A DNA stretch of 64,000 nt, taken from Trifolium pratense. Taxonomy: Eukaryota > Streptophyta > Magnoliopsida > Fabales > Fabaceae. Made by a program: the position numbers and the translations under genes. Shown here one piece after another: positions 47,529-58,744 of this stretch. The stretch covers positions 38,353,362 to 38,417,361 of the forward strand of contig NC_060061.1 of the NCBI RefSeq assembly GCF_020283565.1, given 5' to 3'. Below the pieces are notes generated by a model that did no database searches, was not told the origin of the DNA, and worked only from the letters and a program-made list of their open reading frames with translations. Numbering within the stretch: position 1 is the stretch's first letter; the number at the start of each line of letters is the position of its first letter.

Positions 47529-50500
47529 ATGGCGTCAAGCTCAAACACTAGAAAGCTACTTCCTTACGCTGGAAAGTGGACCACCAACACGCTCTCTACT
47601 TATGAAGAAGGCACGGTTCCAGAACCTTCGCTCAGATTGGATTTACAAAATTTTTGGGAAAGTCAGGTAATCTTCCCATATTCTATTAATAACATGGTGC
47701 ATGCGTTTGGAGGACCTAAACCAGATGAAAAGAACTGTAACTCCAACACCATATCTATTTTTCCTGTTTACAAGCTTTGTATTCCTAGGGTTTTCATTAG
47801 TGAACCCTATAACTTCAGTTATATCAAAGCGCCTAACAGGGTGTTTCGATCAGCTCCTTCTTTGAATGACCAATATCTTGCTTGGTTAGGGAGAGTACAA
47901 CAAGATAGGGCTGATATTTGGCAAGCTTGTGGTATTTATGACCTTATTCAACTCTCTAGGACAGGCCTTAAATACCAGCAGGAGATGATTATTGCTGCTT
48001 TGCATTTCTTTGAGTCCTCTACCAACACTTTCCACTTCGAATGTGGTATGATGACTCCTACTTTGCTTGATGTTGCTGCTATAACTGGTTTATCACCAAT
48101 TGGAGATACTTATGATCCTTTTAAAGCTTCTGACACCATCAAGTTCGACTTCCACAACAAATCTTACTCCAAATACATCATGGAGAACCAAAAGACTGAT
48201 GATGAAGTAAGTGCTGAAGAACATGTTGCTTTCCTAATTCTTTGGTTATCCCAATACGTGTTCTGCACCCAATCCCTTCAAGTGGCCAAGAAATATATCC
48301 TTATGGCCATTCAGCTTCATGAGTGTCAGCAATTCAGTTTTGCTCGACTCCTCCTTGGATGCCTTTACGAATCTATGAGGGATGCTTGTGAACACCTCAA
48401 GAAGACAGGTGATGGATCTACCTTTTTGGGTGCTGGCCCCTTCTGGGTATTGCAACTGTGGCTGAATGCCACATTCCATACAGAATTAGACCTCTTCTTG
48501 CCAGAGCAATTCTATGATGAATCAAGTGCGTGCCAAGTCGAAGGCACTAGGCTAGCAAGATTGGTTCCTAGGATGAGAGGTCTTTCCTATGATGCAGTCT
48601 TCCAACAATATTTTAATGTTTTTATGAACTTGAAGGAATTCAAGCCTAGCTTCGCTCCCTTTGTGGACAGACCTATTGGTCCTCCTTGGTTCGTTCATCA
48701 CTTTCCTCCTCCAGATTCTGAGGAATGGATTACCAACATTTAGAGTGCTTACTTGATGCCTACAGTCCTCTCTTGTCGAATTGGATTAACTGCTGGAGAA
48801 TTTGGGTTAGTTGGTTATTTCCCAAACTTGGTATCTCGCCAATTTGGCTTAACCCAAATACTCCAAAAGAGCATATATTTGGAGGAAAGGGAAGTTTGTT
48901 TAGGCAAGTATGGCATGACAGAGCCACAATATCGTTCATTCTTGGAACACTTCAACAAACCTGCCTATGAGCTCACCCCATTTGAGTTTGCGCCTTCTCA
49001 TACTTGCACTAGGGAATTCTCCAAGTGGTGGTCTCTCCACTATGAAGGGCGATTAGTCAATAAAACTGTTTTACTCACTGCCATCTCCAATGGATTCGAC
49101 TCATCCATTTTGAATAAGATTAAATCTAAGTTGAACACCAGAGGTAAACTTTGCTTCGAATCTTGCTTATATAATCCCTAGTTTGTTCATATCTACACTT
49201 CATGCGCACTTCTTTATGCAGGAAGTAAATCGAAAGCTGGCTCCAGCAGTTCTAAGAAACCTCCTCTTCCACCAACAAAGGTTGAACTAGGGGTAGGTGC
49301 TTTGCCTTTAAATACACTTCATATTCCTTTGTAGACTTTTGGCTAACGTTTTGCTATGCCCTTTCTCAGGTTACCACACGCAAAAGATCAAACCCAGCTG
49401 AAACTCCCTCTTCTTCAAAGAAACAAAAGCCTACTCCAGTTACTCTTTCAAGCACCCCAAATGAGGCAACTTTTTGGCCATGAGTTTGCTTTTTCCATTG
49501 TTCTTTTGGCATGAATGCCAACTTATTGAGATATGGCTTGTAGGACACCACCATTCTTCCAACCATCAATGAACAACCCACAGCTGCCACCATGCAAGAC
49601 CCTCTTCCTTCTGATCAACCAATCAAGGATAAGAAAAAGAAGAAGAAGAAAGACAAGAAAACCAGCCACCTGGCTTCTTCTGAAAATCAACTTTCTGAAC
49701 CTGAAGCGCAGGAAGAAGCTTCAAGACCCTCTGAAGATCCTCCCCAAGACCAATCTGAAAAGAAAAAGAAGAAGAAAAAGAAGCACAAAGAGCCTCCCAT
49801 TTTGACTGCCCCTGCTGAAACACATGATGTCGAAACAGAAACACCTAGGGTGTTCGAGGCTGATCTTGACAGCCATGTACAAGTAAGCAATCTCTTCTGG
49901 CTCTTAATGCTTTTCCTTGTTTTTAGCTTCTTGCTTACCTTCTGAATTTGATTATATTCCAGCCACAAAATTCTCCACAACCTGTGCCTCAGGAAGATCC
50001 TTCTCCCAACAAAGTGGTCAAGGACGTAGTCGAAGAACTAAATGCTGTGCAGCAAGAAACTTTGTCAGAAAGGACCCCTTCCCCTCAGCCTGTCGAGACA
50101 TTTATCCCCAACAAATCACCGTCTCGTAAGCCTACTGGCTCGCCTCACCTTGGCGCAGAAGACAATACTCTTGAGCCCAACAACGAAGAGGCCAGTCTTG
50201 ACCAAAGGCCATCACATGAAAGCCCTCCATCCGTTCAAATCCAGATGCCAAGTACAAATGAGCCAATAATGGATGTTGTTAATGCTGAAGTTGGCCATAA
50301 TGTGGGGGTTGCCAATGAACAGGGCCCACCTCTCGAAGGTGAACAATCCACTACCAATCAGCCACAACCAAGTGGGTCAAACCATTGCTCTGGCTCTATG
50401 AACACCAACAGCTTCGACTCTGATGACAATGATTCCCAAACTGGGGATTCTTATGATGAAGAATGTACCTCTGTTTCGAAACCTCCTCCTTCCATCATTT

Positions 50501-51267
50501 TTCCAGCTGAGCTAGCTAAGGAGTTGAAGGATTTAGCCCCAGCAGATGCACTCAACAAGCTCCTTTCGAGTCATGGTTCCTCTAATCCTAATGCTGAGGA
50601 CAAGGAAAGCTTTTTCGAGCAAGAGCAATTTGATCATGAGCTGAGGTTTAAACGAGAGATTCTAGATGGAGATATGTTAGGATTGCTTGAGCGTGATTCT
50701 TCCATCTAATTCAATATCAAAGCCTTGTTCAACAAGCTCCAAAATCCTAGGACTAGCGAAACAACTTTCCTCCTGGTTACTCAAGCAGAAGCCTATTTGG
50801 AGCAGTATGTCAGCCAATCCCAACTTCTGACCAGAACTGATGAGCTTCTGAACTCTCAACTCTCTGCACAACAACGTCATTTCGACCATGCGGCCTATTG
50901 CAATGCAGAAGTTGTGAGGATCAAAGCTACCTCTTCTGATTCTCTCAACCAGATTGTAGCTTGCGAAGATAACATCACCAAATGGCGCTCTGAGATCAAA
51001 GAGTTGGAGGAGAAGATTCGACAAGAGGAAGCCAGAATGGAGCATCTTGCTACATTAGCTGTCGAAGTTCACAGGGCCAAGATTAATGAGCTAGCCCATG
51101 AAGGACTCCAACACTATAGTGATGGCTTGGCTGTCCAGAGGCAAGTGGAGCGTCTTGCAAACGACAAGGAGATGTTGCAACGTAAGTTGGTTTCCATTCG
51201 AAACCAATATTTCCAATTTAAAGCAGCTAATCAAGTGCCACCTTCTTCGTCACAGCAGCGCCCTTAG
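47529..51267 (+). pseudogene. Antisense plant-mobile-domain gene with four introns, two stops
   Basis: Exons 47529-49143, 49222-49292, 49370-49465, 49544-49882, 49963-51267. The first, second and fourth introns have GT...AG borders, and the third is GC...AG (GAG|GCAACT ... TGTAG). All four keep one frame: 3426 bp, 1142 codons. Residues about 95-540 match the plant mobile domain (aminotransferase-like PMD: ADIWQACGIYDLIQLSR, LLDVAAITGLSPIG, GPFWVLQLWLNATF). Then come a Ser/Pro linker, Lys-rich runs (KKKKKKKHK, possible nuclear signal), an acidic segment and a C-terminal coiled coil (about 50850-51220). PMD proteins of the MAIN/MAIL type act in transposon silencing. Passenger PMD genes are known in Tat elements. 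TAG at 48741-48743 (probably from TGG) and TAA at 50707-50709 interrupt it, so this copy is likely inactive unless read through. Strand is opposite to gag-pol. Confidence 0.82.
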
Positions 51268-51663
51268 GATTTTTGTAATTTAAACCATATTCGAACTTTG
51301 ATTGTTTCTTTTGTATCCTTCGAACAAACTACATTTTGACTTTTCATTCGAACAACTTAGGCATGCCTTTTTAATGTATGCCTTCTTTTGGTTTTAATGT
51401 TGTATGTTCCTTTTTTACCTAAGTTATTTTATTCTTAGGACCCACAACTGTTTGCCTTTCCTAGTTTTGGCCAACATTCCAAGTTTGTTTAATAACTTCT
51501 CTAAAAGGATAAAACAAAACAGGTTTCCAATGCAGTCAAATATAATTGACTACACCCACTCGAGCATTTATTGAAACAACGCTTTCCCATGCGAAACTAG
51601 TTATGGTTAGTTGTAACCATCTATGCATTTAAAGCGCACTATTTCAATCTTTATGGATCTATC
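51268..51663 (+). other. Spacer between the two antisense genes
   Basis: AT-rich, no ORF. It should hold the 3' UTR of the plant-mobile-domain gene and the promoter of the next gene. Confidence 0.5.
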
Positions 51664-51671
51664 TATAAATA
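51664..51671 (+). promoter_or_regulatory. TATA box of the second antisense gene
   Basis: TATAAATA 74 nt upstream of the ATG at 51738, with an A-rich leader ending GAAAATGAAT, a good plant initiation context. Confidence 0.6.
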
Positions 51672-51737
51672 CTGCATTTAGAGTCTCTCTATTCCATTCT
51701 CACAATTAATCAAACAAAAGAAAGCAATTCTTTGAAA

Positions 51738-52142
51738 ATGAATAAGGAGAAAGATCAATCTCTTACCACCAAAGACTCTAAAGTTCAACGTCCCCTTGGG
51801 AGGGGAAGAATCAAGAAACCAGCTTTCAAGCCTCCACGCACCAGAATTCTTCACCCTATGAGGGCAAAAGATAAGGAAGTGGAAACCATTGTCCTCTCCT
51901 CTGATTCCTCGGGCTCAGATGACACTGACTCAGATTATGCTGAATTCCTCAGCACCTGGGAGCCTGATGATGAACAGTTTTCAGGATCTCTTTCGCCTAA
52001 GAGGATTCTCAGGTATCTGAGCATTCCAATTCTGACTCAAAGGAGGAAGGAACTAAGGACCAGGATAAACCCTAAGTGGTTTTCCTACAACATTCAACCA
52101 TTCTTGTATTTTCTTGAATCATTCTTGAACGATTGGTTGTAA
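51738..52142 (+). CDS. Small antisense ORF with acidic Ser motif, 134 aa
   Basis: ATG at 51738 is chosen over the upstream non-ATG codon. The open frame of 134 codons ends TAA (52140-52142). N-terminal half basic and Pro/Arg-rich (GRGRIKKPAFKPPRTR, AT-hook-like GRGR). Residues 50-68 read ETIVLSSDSSGSDDTDSD, a hydrophobic triplet followed by Ser/Asp, the form of a SUMO-interacting motif. The C-terminal part is aromatic and hydrophobic. No known family recognised. It ends 74 bp from the 3' end of the converging integrase reading frame. With its own TATA box it looks like a second passenger gene; it could be a chance ORF, but the composition argues against that. Confidence 0.6.
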   Translation: MNKEKDQSLTTKDSKVQRPLGRGRIKKPAFKPPRTRILHPMRAKDKEVETIVLSSDSSGSDDTDSDYAEFLSTWEPDDEQFSGSLSPKRILRYLSIPILTQRRKELRTRINPKWFSYNIQPFLYFLESFLNDWL

Positions 52143-52216
52143 TGTCAATTTTTAATGAATAAAAATTTTATTTTCTTGGCAGTTTTCTTTACCATTTTGC
52201 ATCTTTTACTTCTGAA

Positions 52217-53256
52217 CTACTCATTCTTTATGCGTATTTCTTGTAACATTGGCTTATATTTCTTTAAGTATTTGCCATTCATGTTTATTGAACGTTGTTC
52301 AGGAGTTAATTCTTCGATTTCATAGGCCCCATTAGATAATACCTGGGAAATCTTGAATGGCCCTTCCCAGTTAGATGACCATTTCCCAAAGACTCTATCT
52401 CTTCTATCCATGGGAAGAATAACTTTCCATACCAAATCTCCTAAATTGAAGGTTTTAGGTTTAACTTTCTTATTGTAAGCTTTGGCAATTCTTTCTTTTT
52501 GTCGAACTAATGCATTTAACGCCTGCAATCTTTCTTCATCTACATCTACCAACTCATATAACATCAAGTTCCAATAATGGTCAATAGGTAGTTCCAATTG
52601 CCTTTGCACTCGAATTGATTGCATCATCACCTCCACATGCAACACAGCGTCATGACCATAAGTTAGTCGAAAAGGAGTTGAACATGTTGATTCCTTAGGA
52701 GAATTTCTGCATGCCCATAGAACTTGATCCAAAGTTTTGTGCCAATTCTTTGGCTTTTGAGCAATATGATTTTTGATTAGACCAATTATAACCTTGTTAG
52801 CTGCTTCGACTTAACCATTTGCTTGAGCATAGTAAGGTGTCGAAGTTAATAGCCTGAAACCTGCTTGTTCAGCAAAGTCTTGCATTTTTCGTCCAACAAA
52901 CACTGTCCCTTGGTCTGTAGTAATAGTTTCAGGGAGCCCAAACCTATAAATAATGTGGTTTTGGATGAAATTAATCACAGCCTCCTGATCCACATTTGTT
53001 AAAGCCCAGCCTCTATCCACTTAGTGAAATAATCAATTCCAACCAGTATATAGCGCTGATTTTTTGATGAAGCTGGCCTGATTTCGCCAATTAAATCTAA
53101 GGCCCAACCCCTTAAAGGCCAAGGCTTGACAATCGAATGTAATTCGCTTGCGGGAACATGTTGTATCCCTGCATGTTTTTGACATTCTTGACACCCTTTT
53201 GCATACTCTATGCAATCCTTAAGCATGGAAGGCCAATATAACCATTGTCGAAACAA
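52217..53256 (-). pseudogene. Gypsy integrase, broken
   Basis: Minus strand. 53256-52999 holds the end of the zinc-binding HHCC module (CQECQKH) and the start of the catalytic core (WALDLIGEI, first Asp; GIDYFTKWIEA). The frame then shifts near 53005. 53020-52811 has the core with the second Asp (TTDQGTVFVG), ending in a TAA at 52811-52813. In the same frame, the third catalytic residue region and the C-terminal GPF domain (WEGPFKISQV) follow to 52217. The integrase inserts cDNA into the host genome; this copy cannot be made as one protein. Confidence 0.85.
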
Positions 53257-53259
53257 AAG

Positions 53260-54713
53260 TCATTTCATTTTGTGGCCTGCTTGATGGGCACCACAGGCCC
53301 CACTATGAACATTGGAAATTGCTACATATGCCTCATTTTCACTAAGACATTTCAACAAAACCCCTTCAGGTGTTTTCTTAAATAATTCATTCCCAATGAT
53401 TGTGTAGCTTAAGGCTCTATACTTAATCTTTCTTTCAGTTGTACCTACTGGATTCTCCAAATAGTTGACAATGGGTTGTCTCCAATCACTATCAACTAAG
53501 TTATCAATGACAAAAATTTCAGCCATCACCTCATCAAAGTGCGAATCTACTATTCCGAAGTTTACTTCGACACTTTGCTCATTTGCCCCCAGTTGTTCAG
53601 ATGCTGTCAACACATTGGGCATTGACTCACATGAAATTAGATTCTCTTTAATTTCAACTAATTCCTCTAGTTTTTCTTTTATCAACTTATAACCAGAAGC
53701 AATTTGAGTTAAGTCATTTGCTTCTTGATTTTCAATTCGAGGTACATGCTGAATATCACATGAATTGAAACGTTTTAGCAAAGAAAATGCGATAACAAAG
53801 TATTTCATCAAATGCTCTTGAATGCATTTATACTCCTTTGTTAATTGCTTTATTACCAATTCAGAGTCACCTCTTATTTTAACATATTTTGCCCCAAGTC
53901 TAAAAGAATCTTTAGGTCTGCAATTAAAGCCTCATACTCAGCCTCATTGTTGGAGCAAGACCCATTAATCTTATACCTAAACTTCGTTGGAATCCTCAAT
54001 GGAGAAATAATCAAGATTCCAATTCATGTGCCATGTCTATGTCTTAAGCAATCAAAATATAAAATCCAAGGCTCAAAATCTACATAAGTTACTGGAACTT
54101 CGACTACTGAATGATCAGCAAGGAAATCAGCAACTATTTGGCCTTTGACAGCCCTCAAAGGTTGATAAGTTAGTGAGTACTCTGTCAAAGCCAAAGCCCA
54201 CTTTCCAATTCTACTATGCAAAATTGGTTTTAATAACATATGCTTAATAACGTCAAAGTGAGAATAAACATAAACATCAACTGGCTTGATATATTGCTTA
54301 AGTTTGGTACAAGAGAAATACAAACATAGACAAAGCTTTTCAATTGAACTATATCTAGTTTCAGCATCATTTAAAATTCTACTTAGATAGTAAATAGCTT
54401 TTTCTACGCCATTTTCATCTTCTTGAGCGAGCAAGCTTCCAATAGTTGAATCTGATGCTGCAATATACAAACTCATTGCTTTATTTCGAATAGGAGGCAT
54501 TAAAGTGGGAGGCTTCGACAAATATGCCTTAATCTCATCAAATGCCTTTTGCTGTTCTATTCCCCATTCGAATACATCATCCTTCTTGAGCTTTAGTAGT
54601 GGAGAAAACAGTTGAGCCTTACCACTTACGTTTGAAATAAACCTTCTCAAAAAATTGATTTTACCTAGCAAAGATTGAAGCTGTTTCTTTGTTCCTGGAG
54701 GCTTCGTCTCCAT
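53260..54713 (-). pseudogene. Gypsy RT connection and RNase H, broken
   Basis: 54713-54024 encodes the RT thumb/connection and the RNase H-like part typical of gypsy (FEWGIEQQKAFDEIK, YIAASDSTIGSLLAQ). It meets a TGA at 54026-54024, and the frame shifts near 53880. 53859-53260 encodes the rest of an additional RNase H domain (HVPRIENQEANDLTQIAS), a linker and the first His of the integrase zinc module, ending with TGA 53262-53260. A second RNase H domain (context [16 protein letters not shown], near 53975-53910) is a Tat-lineage trait. Confidence 0.8.
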
Positions 54714-54719
54714 GATAGC

Positions 54720-55742
54720 TTATGTCTTGTTTTGATTAATTTCTATGCCCTTTTTATGCACAACAAAGCCAAGGAAATCTCCTGCACGTACACAAAAAGC
54801 ACATTTTAGTGGATTCATTTTTAATCCACATTTTCTCATTCTTTCGAACGATTTTCTAAGATGATCTATGTGTTCATCCTGAGATGAGGATTTCACAACA
54901 ATGTCATCAATGTAAACTTGCATAAAAATCTCAATAAAGTCATGAAAAATTAAATTCATGGCTCTTTGATATGTTGCCCCAGCATTTTTTAAACCAAAGG
55001 GCATTACTACCCATTCATAAGTGCCTAAGGCACCAGGGCAACGAAATGCAGTTTTTGACACATCATCTTCGTCAATGAAAATTTGATTATAGCCTGAATA
55101 GCCATCTAACATGCTTAAATATTCATGTCCTGCTGCTGAATCAACTAGCATTTCTGCTACGGGCATGGAATATTCATCTTTTGGTGTAGCATTGTTTAAA
55201 TCCCTAAAGTCTATGCAAACTCTAAGTGATCCATTTTTCTTAATAACAGGAACAATATTTTCTAACCATTCTACATACCTGGTTGTTCGAACGAACTTGC
55301 ACTTGAGCAACCTTTCGATTTCTGCCTTGATCTTTGTCATGATCTCTGGTGCAAACCTCCTAGGAAGCTGCTTCACAGGTTTCTTGTCTGGTCGAAGAGG
55401 CAACCTATGTTCTACCAAGTTTCTGCTTAGTCCAGGCATCTCACTATAATCCCATGCAAAGCAGTCTTTATAATGTTTAAGCAATTCGACCATTCTTTCT
55501 CTTAAGCCTGAATCAATATTGGCACTAATGTAAGTTGGTCTTTTAATAGAGCCATCTCCAATATCAATCTCCTGCAAAGGATCTTGAGCTTGCATTCTTT
55601 GAGTCGAACTGTGTGGATCTTTTTCAAAACCCAAAGGTTCATCATCATAAATGCAATCTAAACTTTGTTTCTCGCCATTATTTAAATCATTAGCCTCTAA
55701 GGCCAATTCATTTCCTGCATCAACATTGGCTTCGACAGCCAT
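54720..55742 (-). pseudogene. Gypsy reverse transcriptase region
   Basis: Open for 340 codons. Contains the RT fingers/palm blocks RVCIDFRDLNNATPKDEYSM, MLDGYSGYNQI, WVVMPFGLKNAGATYQRAM and the active-site box QVYIDDIVV, so the palm aspartates are all present. It is separated from the next segment by an in-frame TAA (54722-54720) and from the upstream linker by a TAG (55766-55764). It copies element RNA into cDNA. The domain is complete but the polyprotein is not. Confidence 0.9.
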
Positions 55743-55763
55743 ATTTTCTTGTAAATTAATGGC

Positions 55764-56055
55764 CTATAGTGCCATTTTGATTCTATTTTCGGCTGCATAA
55801 GCCGTAATTCGATCCCATGCTGGGGACTTAATCATCATACTCATTGAAGTTGACCCATCCAGAAGTTGGTGGGTAAGCATCCTCAGACAAGGGCTTTTCA
55901 ATGTCTTCCCTTTCCCAACAAAAACCATGGGTTGGATGCAGCTTGACTGAGTGGTATACATTTTTCGACACCACCTCATTTGGATCGAAGGCAGCACCTT
56001 GTTCACCACAAGGAGCGATCGAAGCCAAATTCTTATCAAAATTCTGGAGAGTCAC
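55764..56055 (-). pseudogene. Gypsy protease-RT linker, frameshifted
   Basis: Two overlapping minus frames (56055-55828 and 56039-55764) carry pieces of the linker between protease and RT, so a frameshift lies near 55830. No catalytic domain. Confidence 0.6.
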
Positions 56056-56073
56056 AGTGCCTGTTTCTGAAAT

Positions 56074-56634
56074 TTAAGCATTTTGGTCTGCCTCTACATT
56101 TTCGACTAAACCATCCTCTCTCCAAATGATTAATCTTTGATGCATAGTTGAGGGAACAACCCTAATGCCATGAATCCACTCCCTTCCTAATAACAAGTTG
56201 TAATTAGGCCTGGCAGCAATGACCATAAAGAAGGTTTTTCGAACTGTGCTTCCAACACAAACCTCCAACTGCACTACCCCTAGAGAGTGGCCAGTTTTAC
56301 CCTCATAATTTGCTAATACCACATTGTGAGAATGAAGGTCTGTATCATAAAGACCTAATTTCTTCAACATGAAGTGAGGCATAATATTAACTACAGCCCC
56401 ACCATCAACCAAGACCTTACTTACTCCCACATCATTCACCTTTGCTCTAATGAACAAAGCCTTCAAGTGGTTTTGCATCCCCAAATCTGGCTTTTCGAAA
56501 ACAGCTTTGTGTTCCTCGACACAGCCGTTTTGCATAACATAGTTACACATTGGCTTATGATCAGCCAAATCGAGAGCCTCGAAGTCTTCTTCTACCTCAT
56601 TGACTTCTGTAGGAATGTCAGATGGACACAACAT
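56074..56634 (-). pseudogene. Gypsy aspartic protease region
   Basis: Open for 186 codons. Catalytic triad region VLVDGGAVVNIMP (Asp-Gly-Gly rather than Asp-Ser-Gly, usual in Tat/Athila elements), then FFMVIAARPNYNLLLGREW. It would process gag-pol. It is part of a longer polyprotein, without its own start. Confidence 0.85.
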
Positions 56635-56698
56635 TAACCATTACGTCGAAATCTGATCCCTCATCTAAGAGGTCATCATCATCCATGTCATCTTCGCC

Positions 56699-56943
56699 TT
56701 ATACCGGCTCTTTGGTATTTTCAGCTGTTGGCTCTTCCACTATTATGGAAAGCCTTTCTTTCATTGGCCTCTTGGCCACTTCAACCTTCTGGGCCACAAC
56801 AGTATTGCCCCCAGCCTCAGCATCTTTATTTGCCAATTTCTTCTTCCTTTGAAACCTTCGCCACTGAGTGCGAGTCATAGGATTTTTCCCCTTATAATTG
56901 TTTCTATAGGAATACTTGAAATTCCTGGCACACAGTGGACAGG
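56699..56943 (-). pseudogene. Gypsy gag/pol N-terminal fragment, cut by the copia insertion
   Basis: Lys/Arg-rich segment (TRTQWRRFQRKKK) upstream of the protease. The frame ends at 56943, where the copia LTR begins. The remaining gag should resume beyond the far end of the copia element, outside the window. Confidence 0.6.
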
Positions 56944-57958
56944 TGTTGATCAAGGTGTATCAACACTTGTCTGTTGTAGACAGATGTTGTTACCGATGCG
57001 CCAACACTATTTCTATAAACAGAGCACTTAACATAAAACAATAAAAACAGTAAAGTAAATAACACACAAGAGTTGTTAACCCAGTTCAGCCTAAAGCCTA
57101 CTCTGGGGGATACCAATCCAGGAATGAAGTCCACTATCAGCAGTATTACTTCGAAGCTAAACTCACCCGTTTACAACTTCTCACTTAATCACTACCCAAT
57201 GACACTTCTACCTAGGAACTCCTAGATATGAGACCCCGTCCCAATTCCCACCTTAACAACACAGACAGCGTTGTTATAAACTTCAACGGTTACAAACGGT
57301 GGAGACACACTCCTAAGAAACTAGGATTCACTCTTGCTTAAAAGCTTGCGAGCAAACCACACAACACAATAGAACAATCTCCGTACTTCAAAGCTTAGGA
57401 GAAGTTCACACTTACAACTCAATAAACTCAGGTCCTAAGCTTGCATCAATGAGACACAAGAAAGGCTCACAATCAACACTCTAAAATCCCTAAAACACAC
57501 GCTTTGTAAGACACGATTTTAGATGCTTGAAACCATATGCTTGCCTTCGTATTTATAGTAGTAGAACGACTTGGGCTTCAAGACAAAATTAGGGCTTCTA
57601 GAATTGCGGCAGCAGCTGATATATTTTTGAAAATAATAGTTCTATTTTTGAAACACAAAAATATATTTTCCAAAAATATAATTCCTTTAGAAAATATAAC
57701 TAGGGTTTCGGCTGCCTCCTGAAACACATTAAACACGTGCGCCTTCCTCTGTAAGAAACCTTGAAACAATTCTCCAATCAAATCTTCAAAAGATTGAGTA
57801 GAAATTAAAATCCGCTAGCTGGCGCGCACAGATACAGAGACAGGTGTTGTTCCAAAGTGTACCAACATTTGTCACAACACTTGGGGTCAGCACATATGTC
57901 TCAACACTTGGCTAAAATATGTTTTTGCAAAATGTAGCCAACATACAAAAACCCAACA
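56944..57958 (-). repeat. 3' LTR of the copia element
   Basis: 1015 bp; on the minus strand it runs TGTTGGGTTTTTGTATG ... CTTGATCAACA with inverted TGTTG/CAACA ends. It carries CAGATGTTG / CAACACTTGTC motifs at both ends (56940-57007 and 57838-57913). Confidence 0.85.
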
Positions 57959-57970
57959 ATCTCCCCCTTT
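57959..57970 (-). other. Polypurine tract of the copia element
   Basis: AAAGGGGGAGAT on the minus strand, abutting TGTTGGG of the LTR. Confidence 0.9.
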
Positions 57971-58744
57971 GGCAAATTTTGGCTAAAACAATATTAGACC
58001 AGTATATAGAGAGATACAATATTCCCTTTCCTTCGAGTCAACATGATCACACAACTAGGAAAGAAAGTAACACATAATAAAACTACTTCCAAGAGAGGTA
58101 AGTAGCATTAGAGGCAATGCAACAGCGGAATATAAACAACTAGCCTCATGGAACAACACAGGGGAGAAATAAACTTCCATAGTAGATGCTAAGAGGTAGG
58201 AGAAATAAACTCCTAATAGTTAAAGCGCATCCATTCATAATAGACACAACAGGGAAAAATAAATTCCCATAATCCTCTGAGAAAAATAAATTCTCAGTCA
58301 TAGTGGATAGTGGACTCGTTAGTCAGGTGCCATAACATTTGGCACAACACTTGTCATCAAACATTTTCAGGCGATCAAGAGATAATATCACTCACGCTCC
58401 CCCTGAATTCATGCATACAAACATCAAATAGAGAAAGACTATTCACTACTCCCCCTCAACACATGCATATTACTCACACTCATCCTCAATACGAGCATAC
58501 GAACATTAGCACAGAAACAGCCACCAGATGTGAGAACATCTGTCCACACACTTGTCACACACACACTACTCCCCCTTTTTAGCCACAATTTAGACAAACA
58601 CCATGCATAGGAAAACATAGAGTAGAAGACAAGAGAATATCAGAGTGCACATATTACAGACCATAATGCACACACAGGTGCTAGAAATCCAGAAGCAACA
58701 AAAGAGAAATACCAAAAGTACATCAGGAAAAAAAACATAAGAAA
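57971..58744 (-). other. Non-coding region between extra ORF and 3' LTR
   Basis: No ORF of note. Contains serial GGGAGAAATAAACTTCC-type short palindromic repeats (58161-58300) and further AACACTTGTC/ACATCTGTC motifs (58320-58360, 58520-58560). Confidence 0.7.

Larger units (their letters stand above)
46282..56943 (-). mobile_element. Ty3/gypsy retrotransposon, Tat-like lineage, partial
   Basis: Minus-strand order from high to low coordinate: end of gag, protease, RT, RNase H, integrase, then a 5-kb region holding two antisense genes, purine tract, 3' LTR. The protease signature VLVDGGAVVNIMP and the extra antisense ORFs between pol and the 3' LTR are typical of Tat elements (Ogre/Retand relatives). 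At 56943 the gag region is cut by the nested copia element, so the 5' LTR and most of gag lie beyond the window. Pol has at least six in-frame stops and several frameshifts, so the copy is dead. Confidence 0.85.

Noticed and set aside
49592..49980. Minus-strand frames opposite the Lys-rich exon
   Set aside because: Shadow of the spliced antisense gene's Lys-rich exon; no domain.
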